Of a DNA stretch of 64,000 bases, positions 51,194 to 58,763 are shown one piece after another. How positions within the stretch are numbered: position 1 is the stretch's first letter; each line of letters begins with the position of its first letter. Below the pieces are notes generated by a model. It was not told the DNA's origin and did not search any database. It saw only the letters and a list, made by a program, of their open reading frames with translations. The position numbers were made by a program, and so were the translations under genes. The DNA comes from Metaphire vulgaris (taxonomy: Eukaryota; Annelida; Clitellata; Crassiclitellata; Megascolecidae), in contig CM030834.1 of the NCBI GenBank assembly GCA_018105865.1, positions 19,186,219-19,250,218 on the forward strand, given 5' to 3'.

Positions 51194-52812
51194 TATAGGT
51201 AAATATTTTCTATTATTTATTAATAGACCTGCTGCAGATAGATATTGATTATGCCGTCAGAGAAACGTTGATATACTCGTGGCAGGCCTATCGGTCACTT
51301 TTTCAGACGTCATCTTATCTGTCATCTCCGTTGGCGCGTGACCGATGTTCTGGGTTCGACCAGTCACGGAATATTGGAATTTTAGTCTGAAGGTCTCCGA
51401 CACTCGTAGTGACTGACGACCGAAAGCCGGTCAACTCTCTTCAGTTGATTTCCAAACTTTCTTTGTATAAGACCGAGTGATGGTGGCGGTGGACTTGAGA
51501 GCAGTATATAGTCCGATACCGCTGCAGATTTTCGAAACAAAGACGACTGCTGCGTGCGTGTGTGTGTGTGTGTGTGTGTGACCAAGTCCCGAATCCAAGA
51601 AACTTGGACATTTCCTCTACAGTTGTAAAGGAATAATTTAGGAAATATAGATTGTACTTGTTCCCTATAAACGTGTACATGTTATATCATACAGACGCTT
51701 GCATTGGCGAGGACCGACTAGAACCAATGCAATTTTCCCGTAATACGAAAGGGATCTGCAATTGTATAGCCTAACCAGCGCCATTGCGGGCTGTATGCCT
51801 GTGACATGCTACACATTGGATGGGACGGCGAAGGTTTTATGAAATAATAGTTAGACATTAGATAGATAAGTTTCGGCCTCTAGGCATATATTTGGGAGAG
51901 GGGCACTTGCCCAAAAACCCACGCCAAGAATTTTGTGTTTGTTAACTTTTGTCATCGTGGCGAAAACCGAATCTACAGGACGGCGCGAATAAGTAAGAGA
52001 GTGTATTCTTAACAATTAACACGCATCAGACTGCATGAAAGAGGTGGGGCAAAAAGAATGGGGAATAGAACACGAAGTCCTCCCTTCGACTGAATTTCTG
52101 GCTCCGCCTCTGTTTTGGCCACCTGAATGTTTGGAGCAATACGCAGAATTATCAATTAGGACTTAGAAGGTATCATCAGTATATACAGGGTGGCGCAAAA
52201 AACCGGACTAGTCACATTTAGGTTTGCATTTAGGCTAATATAGTCCGATTTTTTGCGCCACCCTGTATAAAAGCTCTACGGTCAGTGTTTTATACGTGCC
52301 CGATATGGGGAAAATCCTCCCTCCCCACCAAAAACCGCACAAAATCCCCCAAATCCCAACACCAAAATAAATTTTTGCATTAAACTGTGTCTTTTCCCCT
52401 CCAGACAAGTCAATTCCCCCTAAGGCCTATAGAATCTGGATAAAACACTGTCTACGGAGCTCTACCTTGCAGATGAGCCAGAGGCGTAGCGAGGGTATCC
52501 GGCAGTCGTGGGCAAAGTGCACCGTTGGCGCCCCCAACACACTGCTGACGACCAAAAAAAGGTAGTCACATGTTCTCTCGGCGGCGCCCCTCAACTCTCT
52601 ACGGCGCCCTTCTCATTATACTCCTGACGAGCAAAAAAGGTCGCCGCACTTGTTTCTTCTTATTTATTATGTATTTAACTGTTTAACTTACGCCCCCAAA
52701 CCCGATTTTGGCGCCCCCTCACCTCGGCGCCCGGAGGCAGATGCCCCCCACCTGCCCTCCGTCGATACGCCTCTGAGATGAGCCGCCAACCAGGATTCGA
52801 TGTTTGAACTCC

Positions 52813-52846
<34 letters not shown>

Positions 52847-54117
52847 ATTCTTCCCGATGACCATAATCCGCCATCGTCAAAGTTGCTTTTAGATTCTTCT
52901 TCTAATAGATAAAGTGCCTTTTTAGATAAAACGTTTTCAAACGTCGTCGTTTGCATGCTATCGTTTATGACCTGATAAACTGTGTCGGAATAAATGGTGT
53001 ACAGCTCACGAATTATACGCTGCGTGGTTTATACGGGAAAACATTTAAATGATCTATATTTCAAAAAACAGAAACTAAATATCAAACGTTCTCATCCTAA
53101 CTGCATTTGACGTATATACATGTACAACTACGAAGCCTCTTCGAGGAGTTCTGGGGTCCAGGAAAGCAGTTCCTCTCCTTTTCTCTACAGCCCATGCAGG
53201 ACCGGACTATACTCCCATCAAAAAACTGTCCACCTCCAGCAGTGACTGAGACGAGGTTGGATGGCTAAACCCAAAATTTTTGACCTTACACTGGGGGTCG
53301 GCCTCGACCAGTGGGGAGGGGGGGGGGGCGAACCCACCCCACGTCCCCGAGAAATCGAACCTTGTTTGTATATATATATACATATCCTCTTTCCTTTAAC
53401 GCTCTTGGAAGGCTTGTGAAATGTTTGTAAAATAACAAAAACTGATTCAGGACGTCATGAGATTCCTAAACAGGATATATATTCGTGAAAGCGTTTTCTG
53501 CGTCTGTATGTGTCTTATAAACACAGATTACAACACACATGTGCACGAGTGCTATTTTGTCTATGAATTATGACAGAATTTTGATGGAAATTGACGCAGT
53601 ATCGCTCTTCGAACAGGTGATAATGAGAATGATAAATTGTAAGAGCTAATTAAAGGCCTGACTACTGCATGAGAGATGCATGGAGGAAACACAAGGATAC
53701 ATATAAAGATATAGCAAACAGACGTATACGCCTACTTACGCACACGTACAGCAGAACTTCGATATAACCGACTCGATTATAACATTCACTCAGCTATAGT
53801 TAAATTAATTATATTTGATAATTTATAATAATTCGGTTATAATTCAATAAATAAATTTCGTATCACAATGTATACTGTACGGGCCTGTGCGAAGCGCTAT
53901 ACCGTATTGTATGACAATGGATATATATATATATATATAAAAATATATATAACGTATCTCGGATATAACGTACTAAGTTTTACGGCCTCGCTAAGTACGC
54001 TATATATAACGCGGTTAATTCTACAGTATAGGCCTATATGTGACATTGACCAGACTGCATGGAGGAAAGTTTGTGAAAGAAATTGGCAGCATGCAAAAAT
54101 GAAAGGTCTTGAATTCT

Positions 54118-54166
<49 letters not shown>

Positions 54167-57100
54167 GGCCTAATAAATCGGGGTAGAACATGCAGTACTC
54201 TAGTCACACGGAGAATAACATAATACGATATTTTACCCGTAAATTTTGCAATATAGCCAAGTAAAACAGAGGTCGATGCATGTGCTGTATACGACAATTC
54301 TTTTCCCTTGTCATATCTGATTTCCCCATTCCGACCGCTATATTTGTTTAAGCGTTCACTGTATACAGTCTAAAATCTAATCTCTCTCTCTCTCGGGTCT
54401 ATATATAGGCTTCAATTCCTTAAATTTTCCCGTTGGATTTTTGCACCGTTTAGCTTTCGTTAAGCGCCACTGATGTATGGATATGACTTGGACATCCAAT
54501 GACGTGGATATTCAATACAGATTCCGTTCCATCTTGTCCGTGGTTTCCCTTCGATCCGTCTTTAGTAAGTCCTCGTATATACGAGTCAAGACGTTGCAGT
54601 TTTGTTATTGCTATTTTCATGTATTTTCCCTCTGCAACTTCTCGCAAACCATCTATATAACTGTTCTGGTCTTTTGCAGCCATTGTCCAACTTATCATCT
54701 TTCAGATCTGGCCTTAAAACACATCTGTTTGACTTGGCTTATCTACCTTAGATTGCTCTCCCGCCGTTTCGGACTGATCTCCTGGCTTGACCTGGCTCTA
54801 AAATGCTATTTGGATTTGGTGCGCCATCGGCTGATGCCCTGGGCATTATGATAGTGGCGCTATAGAAGTTTATTGATTGATTGATTGTCTTCTTGCACCG
54901 CTGCATGCGTGACATGCAGTCTTTCTTTTTCATCTAAAGCTTCATGTAAGCTTCTTCTTCTTCTTCTTCTTCTTCCTTCTCCTCATTTTCTTCCTCTTAC
55001 TCTTCTTCTTCTTCTTCTTCTTCTTCTTCTTCTTCTTCTTCTTCTTCTTCTTCTTCTCTTTGTATTTTCATATATTACCTCGTCATATATTTGACTTAGA
55101 TTACATCCTTTATTATCTCAGCTACGTCGAGAGCATATAGTCTGCTTTGCAGAATGATCAATGAATTCTCGCGTTTTGCCATTTCGACTTCATTCAGATG
55201 TTTGTTCATCAGTGCGCTTTCTTTATTGGATTCGTTACTTTGTTTCTGTGTCATCAATTATAGTTTTAGAAAGGAAAGAACTACATAATCAAATCACAGA
55301 GTGGGCGAGATTTTGACTGAAAACGGAAAAGAAAGAAAACATGTTGAAGAGAATCAAAGGCTAGATCTACGTTGTACTTATTGAGTGCGTTTATGAGCTT
55401 TAATATTAATGTTTTTGCCGAGACATCATTTTTAATCGGGTGCTAGGACAAAATGTCACGGACAAAATGTCACGGACAAAATGTCATGGGGACAAAATGT
55501 CAGCGGACAAAATGTCACGGACAAAATATAACCCCAACTCTAACCCTAACCCTAAACTGTGACATTTTGTCTGCTGACATTTTGTGATTTTTGTCCACAT
55601 GACATTTTGTCCGTGACATTTTGTCCGCGGACATTTTGTCCGACCACGTTTTAATCGTCGTCGTCGTCGTCGTCATTACTGATCCGTACTGCTTCTGTAA
55701 GTTCAGTCTGTGCTTTGAATGAAAGCTGAACGTCTTATGTCAATTAATCATTCGAAATAGAATGACCAGCAATGCAGTGTCGTGTAGAAAGCCAAGCGTA
55801 TGCCTCTATCTTATAGTCCTCCCTCTCTCAAAACACGCTGCTCAGTCACAAAAAAGTCAGATTGGGATCTTTGCTATGGCATCGTCGTATACAAATAACA
55901 CATATTTTAGCTCCAATTTCAAAATTCCTTGCCCGACAGCTGTCTGTATTATACAACCTGGAGTGTTAGGGTCTAATGAAATTACCAAGGATTCATTTTT
56001 GGGGACTAGGTATATTTAAGGTAAAAACGGACAGAACTATAGTTACAGGTTATAACACAGTTCAAGAATTCCTCATTCAACTAGATGTATTATGTGAGTT
56101 ATAGCAACTGCTCGGTTTGCAGTCAAGAAAGTCCGTCGACAGTTATTGACGACACAAAAGGTGCATCCCACTCCACCTCCACCTCTCATCCCCACCCCAC
56201 CCCACCGCAATTTATAAACGAGTGACAAAGAAACACACGAAGCACTCCGTTCCTCAGACGCCCTTTATATCCCGTCTATGTATTATAGGAAACGCTTGTG
56301 AAAGCTGGTTGAATGGATGATTGCCGTCGATAGAAGGAAAACCCGACAATGCAATTACGATCCGACAAGCGCGAACAATGAAATGTCCTGGCTGAAAACA
56401 CGGTGGCTAATGTCCTACGATACGATACCACCTTATTAGACCGCGTCGACAACTAATTTTATTGTCATTTATTTTGCCCCACCGTGTAGGCCTATAGTAG
56501 GCCTACCCTAACTGGAAAAATATTTGTGTATGGCTCTTCATGCGTGCTTCTTTCTGGATCCTTTAACACCCAGGAAATATAACGCGTAGGCATGCGTCCG
56601 ATTATAAATTAACGCTAGAGAATGGAAGTTTAGAAATTGATAATGAAATCCAGCTGAACGGAATAATAAATATGGAATAGAACTATAGTACAAAGGAATT
56701 AATTACATTAAAGAAATGAATCAATAACATAGAATTGGCTTTAGAAAAACCAGTATTCCAAGTAGACAATACAGAGAAAGCCAGATAACTAACTGGACAA
56801 AAGAGGGACGGAAACAACGGCTAAAGAAATGGTTGATCTGCTCTCAGATCGTCGACTACAGACTGTGGCAGTAAAAATTCTCACCAATGTGGAATTCAAT
56901 GCAAATAACGACGATTGGAAAAGTAAAGATGACAGTCGGTAAATATTCTGCGAGACGAGAAAGTCGAATATCAGAATAGGGCCTATCGTGAAGTGCGAGG
57001 TGCAGGGTCGTATTAAGGTCCGAGTGGGCTGGAGGGGGACTGAGAAAAAAAGGCCGTCGCCTATATTGAAAATTTCTGACACGCAAAAAAGGTTATCTGC

Positions 57101-57762
57101 TTCCAAATCGTGCTGACAAGCAAAAAAAGGTTATCTCTAAAATCGGTGGGCCTATTTTCATGATGGGCCAGGCCAGGGCTACAGCCCCCTCAGCCCCCGC
57201 CTTAATATGGCCCTGGCGAGGTGGAATATGGATTAAAACGATAAGAATTTTAAAAAGCGCAAATAATCCAGCAAAACAAATAAAATTAATGGACGACGGC
57301 GTGCAAAGCAGAATATTCCGAACCCCCCCCCAAAAAAAAAACTCACCTTCCAGATTTCGTGATTACCATTTCGGTTCCAAGCTCGTGGAACCTCTCCCAC
57401 AGTTCCTTGGCGTCGAGTTCCACCTTCGGATCGTCCTGGACGTTGCTGTCTCCGGGAGAGTCGAGACCGCGGAACGTTCTGGACATGACGCCCTGGTGAT
57501 GGTGAGGTAGCAGCACGTCGCCCGTCGACAACGGCATCGCCCGCACCGCCCCGGGATTACCGACCGGATGGTGAGGCAGCTTCGCGAACAGAGGCGACGT
57601 CGGTCCAAGTCCCAGGGCGGCGCCGTGGTGGTGGTGGTGGCCTCCTCCTCCTCCACCGCCGCCCCCGGGCTGCAGATACGCCTGATGCCCGGTGGCGGCC
57701 AGAATCGAACTGACGCTGTAGTCGGTGGGACGACTATACAGAAACGGGTTGAAAGTGGCCAT
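35706..57762 (-). CDS. Tbx2/3: T-box transcription factor Tbx2/3 (six coding exons)
   Basis: Join (minus): 57762..57347, 46253..45986, 39582..39436, 38690..38614, 38038..37662, 37303..35706; about 960 residues. The protein should be a nuclear sequence-specific regulator, usually a repressor (vertebrate TBX2/TBX3, Drosophila optomotor-blind/bifid), patterning eye, heart and appendages. Order: N-terminus [20 protein letters not shown], like the vertebrate TBX2 start, then Gly and His tracts; T-box about 111-294 ([103 protein letters not shown]); acidic/Pro region; Ala/His/Pro-rich C-terminus with a [13 protein letters not shown] motif like the TBX2 'SELQSIQRLVSGL' end. The T-box has no missing or disrupted residues, so the gene looks functional. 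Tbx2/3 rather than Tbx4/5 is chosen from the N- and C-terminal motifs and exon pattern. The last acceptor is ambiguous (37303 or 37264; both in frame). Confidence 0.95.
37304..37661 (-). other. Tbx2/3 intron 5
   Basis: About 358 bp, almost entirely a copy of the GGGTTGGGTT dispersed repeat plus a (TA)n tract at 37358-37390. Confidence 0.75.
37397..37585 (-). repeat. GGGTTGGGTT dispersed repeat, copy 3 (inverted)
   Basis: The reverse complement gives GGGTTGGGTCAGAAAATAAG, GTCATGCATGCATGGTTTAA, a TGTATTACAGTGGATTG segment and GGGTTGGGTTCTAAAAAATT, matching 9861-10115 and 32985-33155. It sits in Tbx2/3 intron 5, right beside the exon 6 acceptor. Confidence 0.8.
37662..38038 (-). CDS. Tbx2/3: Tbx2/3 coding exon 5
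   Basis: Acceptor CTGCGCCAG (AG 38040-38039), donor AGAG|GTAGAA. 377 nt: 1 nt, 125 codons, 1 nt. Starts by completing Lys then RLQSLQQG, corresponding to the KRKQLTLQSMR region just after the vertebrate TBX2/3 T-box. Then a Gly run, acidic stretches ([27 protein letters not shown]) and a run of about ten Pro before [18 protein letters not shown]. Confidence 0.88.
38614..38690 (-). CDS. Tbx2/3: Tbx2/3 coding exon 4 (T-box end)
   Basis: Acceptor ATATTTTCAG (AG 38692-38691), donor AAAAA|GTAAGG at 38613. 77 nt coding [17 protein letters not shown] then SGGGKREKK with exon 5. Too short for ORF listing, found by T-box homology. In vertebrate TBX2/3 the exon at this place is, as I recall, also 77 nt. 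Confidence 0.95.
38792..39070 (+). mobile_element. tRNA-derived SINE, copy 3 (most complete)
   Basis: A tRNA-like head with TTAGTAGAGTGGTAACAGCG (A-box region) and GCGGGTTCAACTCCCGC (B-box and T-arm-like palindrome), then GGGAGCCCTAAGGTCGACTC, the core GCCAGATGGCGATGGCAAAT and GAGTAGCGGATTAATCCGCG, and a unique tail ending near GGACTTTACTTTTT. Lies in Tbx2/3 intron 3. Confidence 0.8.
39113..39252. repeat. (TA)n arrays
   Basis: A long TA run at 39113-39169 and a shorter one at 39233-39252, both in Tbx2/3 intron 3. Confidence 0.9.
39436..39582 (-). CDS. Tbx2/3: Tbx2/3 coding exon 3 (T-box)
   Basis: Acceptor GCTTGCAG (AG 39584-39583), donor GAAAAG|GTAAGC. 147 nt, 49 codons, phase 0 at both ends: [49 protein letters not shown]. 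This matches the vertebrate TBX2/3 exon of the same phase. Confidence 0.96.
39728..39850 (+). mobile_element. Probable SINE, copy 4
   Basis: GTGTGGTAACAACAGTGG and GCGAATTCGAGACCCGC resemble A- and B-box regions of the SINE at 38792. Downstream ACCTCACTCGACGAGCC is only weakly related to the shared core. Confidence 0.45.
39851..42070 (-). other. Tbx2/3 intron 2, proximal part
   Basis: No exon recognised. A GC-rich patch at 41140-41300 with (GGC)n; (TC)n arrays at 41412-41495 and 41625-41705; (TA)n at 41824-41883. A possible hAT right end (CACAGCCCTAC at 40491) with ATTAATCGCG/AACGCG motifs upstream has no identified partner. Confidence 0.5.
42071..42505. mobile_element. hAT-like non-autonomous element, 435 bp
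   Basis: Begins CAGGGCTGCTCAAAT and ends ATTTGAGTAGCCCTG (one mismatch). CGGACCGCGGACCGC-type motifs lie inside the left end and CGGACCGCC inside the right end. The flanks (TATTATAG, TATATTCT) do not give a clear duplication. No transposase motif. Confidence 0.75.
42506..43640 (-). other. Tbx2/3 intron 2, no recognised feature
   Basis: AT-rich with short (CCT)n (42947-42963) and (GA)n (43435-43457). No exon or bounded element seen. Confidence 0.5.
43641..44000 (-). mobile_element. RT C-terminal relic with (AAG)n tail
   Basis: On the minus strand, frames with shifts and stops read [20 protein letters not shown], then [10 protein letters not shown] further on, motifs of the reverse-transcriptase C-terminus of endonuclease-type non-LTR elements. 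(AAG)n at 43641-43660 follows in the same position as the tails at 30051 and 47116. Confidence 0.65.
44090..44346 (-). mobile_element. Second RT C-terminal relic, different family
   Basis: Minus-strand segments, in shifted frames, read [19 protein letters not shown] / [19 protein letters not shown] text and [12 protein letters not shown], typical of the last ~60 residues of another non-LTR ORF2 group. It lies just 5' (minus strand) of the relic at 43641-44000. Broken by frameshifts. Confidence 0.5.
44498..44930. repeat. (TC)n and (GAT)n arrays
   Basis: (TC)n at 44498-44569 and 44707-44729, (GCC)n at 44791-44808, (GAT)n at 44879-44929. They make the long plus-strand frames here meaningless. 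Confidence 0.9.
45131..45412. repeat. 22-bp direct repeats flanking a microsatellite-rich insertion
   Basis: 45131-45152 and 45391-45412 match at 21 of 22 bases (TCAACCC, C or T, ATGAAGAGTCAACT). Between them: (TA)n, 70 bp of unique sequence, (TAT)n, (AGT)n and (AAT)n. The final AAT array abuts the second repeat, as a retroposon tail abuts its target duplication. Confidence 0.7.
45413..45985 (-). other. Tbx2/3 intron 2, distal part
   Basis: CATCAT/TATTAT repeats, then an L2/CR1-type 3' end at 45455-45515 (TTATATAGTGCAGTAACATA, GAGCGCTTTACATA) and a further CR1-type 3'-end fragment at 45861-45920 (ACCATCCACTGATG, AATGGCGCTACAGAAGTT). A C-run lies at 45740-45762. Confidence 0.55.
45986..46253 (-). 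CDS. Tbx2/3: Tbx2/3 coding exon 2 (T-box core)
   Basis: Acceptor GTCGACAG (AG 46255-46254), donor GGATTC|GTGAGT. 268 nt: 1 nt plus 89 codons. [20 protein letters not shown] through [26 protein letters not shown] and [11 protein letters not shown]; the DNA-contacting core of the T-box. Confidence 0.97.
46254..48805 (-). other. Tbx2/3 intron 1, part nearest exon 2
   Basis: A TATATACTGTA minisatellite at 46293-46360, (CA)n at 46653-46690, an RT relic (46930-47215), (CCA)n/(CCT)n at 47455-47505 with long spurious frames, (CGA)n(TGA)n at 48182-48234 and (CA)n at 48379-48412. No exon recognised. Confidence 0.55.
46930..47215 (+). mobile_element. RT C-terminal relic with (GAA)n tail (plus strand)
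   Basis: [14 protein letters not shown] then, in shifted frame, [15 protein letters not shown] with stop TAA 47113-47115. The end is nearly the same as EGWKSMVADVAIRGT in the 30051 relic. A GAA array (47116-47212) starts immediately after the stop, the same junction as at 30106. Confidence 0.8.
48806..49084 (+). mobile_element. hAT-like MITE, CAGAGGCGTAG family, copy 1
   Basis: Begins CAGAGGCGTAGGGAGGG and ends CCCTCGCTACGCCTCTG. Perfect 8-bp duplication ATGGAATC at 48798-48805 and 49085-49092. Two hairpin modules (48917-48939 and 48995-49016), and inner motifs CCCCCGGGCGCC in inverted pairs. Confidence 0.93.
49093..50103 (-). other. Intron 1 with long GA and TA arrays
   Basis: (GA)n at 49339-49404 and 49610-49679, (TA)n at 49741-49829 (about 45 units). 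No gene recognised. Confidence 0.6.
50104..50131. repeat. 28-bp near-perfect palindrome
   Basis: Arms CAGAGGCGGGAC and GTCCCGCCTCTG with a 4-base loop (ATGG). The arms start like hAT-like MITE termini (CAGAGGCG), so it may be the two ends left after internal deletion, or simply a hairpin. Confidence 0.7.
50512..51192. repeat. Cluster of (TA)n and (GACA)n arrays
   Basis: (TA)n at 50515-50551, 50597-50619, 50838-50913 and 51140-51191; (GACA)n at 50631-50680. Confidence 0.9.
52186..52265. mobile_element. 80-bp Tc1/mariner-like MITE
   Basis: Begins CAGGGTGGCGCAAAAAACCG and ends with its near-perfect inverse TTTTTTGCGCCACCCTG; arms of about 26 bp, flanked by TA on both sides. A 28-bp loop separates the arms. 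No coding capacity. Confidence 0.85.
52283..52450. mobile_element. hAT-like MITE, CAGTGTTTTAT ends
   Basis: Begins CAGTGTTTTATACG and ends GGATAAAACACTG. Flanks TCTACGGT (52275-52282) and TCTACGGA (52451-52458) match at 7 of 8. The C-run interior resembles the 16436/28891 family, so it is probably a diverged relative. Confidence 0.85.
52479..52775 (-). mobile_element. hAT-like MITE, CAGAGGCGTAG family, copy 2 (inverted)
   Basis: Begins CAGAGGCGTAGCGAGGGTA and ends GATACGCCTCTG. Perfect 8-bp duplication AGATGAGC at 52471-52478 and 52776-52783. The interior is the reverse complement of 48806-49084, with hairpin modules at 52546-52568 and 52625-52645. Lies 28 bp from the element ending at 52450. 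Confidence 0.93.
53749..54026. mobile_element. pogo/Tigger-like MITE
   Basis: Left end CAGCAGAACTTCGATATAAC and right end GTTAATTCTACAG are inverted relatives; several internal TCGGATATAAC or TCGATTATAAC motifs match the 'TCGATATAACG' style of pogo-group termini. Flanked by TA. Confidence 0.5.
54450..54690 (-). other. Unrecognised open frame, possibly RT-derived
   Basis: An 82-codon minus-strand frame ([19 protein letters not shown]). A shifted frame includes [11 protein letters not shown], reminiscent of the 'GRPRTRW' C-terminal motif of non-LTR ORF2. Not enough to call. Confidence 0.3.
54692..54891 (+). mobile_element. CR1/L2-class retrotransposon 3' end
   Basis: [19 protein letters not shown] then TAG (54749-54751) is the conserved end of CR1/Rex-type reverse transcriptase ORFs. 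A ~120-bp 3' UTR follows with GGTGCGCCATCGGCTGATGC and GTGGCGCTATAGAAGTTTA, ending in (TTGA)n. The same 3' UTR is at 59661-59776. Confidence 0.85.
54949..55056. repeat. (CTT)n array
   Basis: TTC/CTT units with interruptions at about 54975-55005. Confidence 0.9.
55057..55438 (-). other. Intron 1, nothing recognised
   Basis: AT-rich sequence without repeat boundary, exon or motif that I can identify. Confidence 0.5.
55439..55648. mobile_element. Fold-back element A with telomere-like core
   Basis: The left arm holds about six GGACAAAATGTCAC-type units, and the right arm (55558-55640) holds their inverse. The core (55528-55556) reads CCCCAACTCTAACCCTAACC and on. Flanked by a perfect 9-bp direct repeat TTTTAATCG (55430-55438 and 55649-55657). 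Outer ends GGTGCTAGGACAAAATG and its inverse match at 16 of 19. No coding capacity. A 9-bp duplication would suit Mutator-like elements, 8 bp hAT-like. Confidence 0.85.
55658..57002 (-). other. Intron 1, no recognised feature
   Basis: (GTC)n at 55655-55673. Open frames at 55762-56019 (plus) and 56789-57106 (minus) show no recognisable domain. Confidence 0.45.
57003..57215. mobile_element. hAT-like MITE, CAGGGTCGTATTAAGG ends, two hairpin modules
   Basis: Begins CAGGGTCGTATTAAGG and ends CCTTAATATGGCCCTG. Perfect 8-bp duplication GCGAGGTG at 56995-57002 and 57216-57223. Hairpin modules at 57077-57097 and 57114-57136. Only 130 bp from the exon 1 donor of Tbx2/3. Confidence 0.92.
57347..57762 (-). 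CDS. Tbx2/3: Tbx2/3 coding exon 1
   Basis: The start ATG at 57762 is the first Met in the open frame, has a fair context (CCGATGG) and gives [20 protein letters not shown], which aligns with the vertebrate start MAYHPFHAPRPADFPMSAF. Then Gly9, His5, [17 protein letters not shown] and the T-box beginning [20 protein letters not shown]. Donor GGAAG|GTGAGT at 57346; phase 2. GC-rich codons. Confidence 0.93.
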
Positions 57763-58038
57763 CGGTCCGATGGTGACGACGGCGGCGGCGGTGATGTCCG
57801 GATGATGATGATGATGCGAGGCTGTGTCGACGCGCGCCTTTCGGTTCGATCAGCAACTGCGGCTTCTCACGACTGACGGGGGTCCTTCAGCGTCGAACGC
57901 AGTCGTCGTGTGCCCTATTCGAAGTAGTCGTCGTCGTCGTCGTCCCCCGACGGGAGAAATCGGACGCGGCGGCGGTTGGACCAACGGCGCCCCCGCTGAA
58001 GAAACAGAAGCAGCAGCTCGTTGCCGTGTGGCCGTCAG

Positions 58039-58103
<65 letters not shown>

Positions 58104-58746
58104 CAGTCCGCGTCCGTTCGTCGGTCCGTCTGGCAGAACTTGTAACTTATAACGATTGTTAGCAGACTCGAATAACACACCGCCAGCCACTTGAGCCGAT
58201 CGGCGCTTGGTTCACAGTCTGCCGCGTGGCGTCGCTAGTCTGAAGTATTCGCGACTGGTCCCTGGGGTTCAAAGTTGTCCGGGCGTTGGGAGCCTATAGA
58301 GGCATCGGCGTGTCCGTCCGTTCGTTCGTCCGACGCAAGTATACGCCATTTCTCCTCCCTTTCCTCCGTTCGCTCTCTCTCTCCCTCTCTCTCTGTATCA
58401 GTTCCGACAGACGGTGTAGTAGTAGCCTTCTGTCTCGCCTGCAATCGAGTCCTTCGACCGAAGAAGACTCCATCTCAATCCGCGGCCGCCCGGCGTGGTC
58501 GCCGTCGTCGTCGTTGTCTTCGCCGAATCGGACTCGTCTTCTCGAAACGCCGCTCGCATCATCCTCTCTCCTCTCCCTCTCCCTCTCTCGCTCCTCTCTC
58601 TCTCTCGCTCTCGCTCTCGCTCTCATCCGTGTAGTTACGAGCATCGGCTGCCAATGTTTCGTTCGGCTCCAGACATTCGGGCACCGATGGTTCTGCCTCT
58701 TCCGACGCAGGCCACGCCCCGCGGCGCCGCCGATTGGCCGGGACGC
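57763..58746 (-). other. Tbx2/3 5' untranslated / proximal region
   Basis: CpG-rich sequence with (CGT)n, (GAT)n and a 61-bp (TC)n (58041-58101, GA on the transcribed strand). Numerous open frames on both strands come from its low A/T content and trinucleotide runs. I see no conserved upstream exon. It is the likely 5' UTR, or 5' UTR plus an unseen intron. Confidence 0.45.
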
Positions 58747-58763
58747 TTTTAAAACCGACCAAT
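58711..58763 (-). promoter_or_regulatory. Candidate Tbx2/3 core promoter
   Basis: On the minus strand: inverted CCAAT (ATTGG, 58763-58759), TATA-like TTTTAAAA (58754-58747), CCAAT in GCCAATCGG (58738-58731) and a GC/CACC box GGGGCGTGGC (58720-58711), inside a CpG island. About 1 kb upstream of the start codon. No transcript evidence; the spacing is not canonical. Confidence 0.3.

Noticed and set aside
55528..55556. Interstitial telomere or chromosome-fusion scar
   Set aside because: The CCCTAA units are few, degenerate, and lie exactly at the centre of a fold-back element flanked by a direct repeat.
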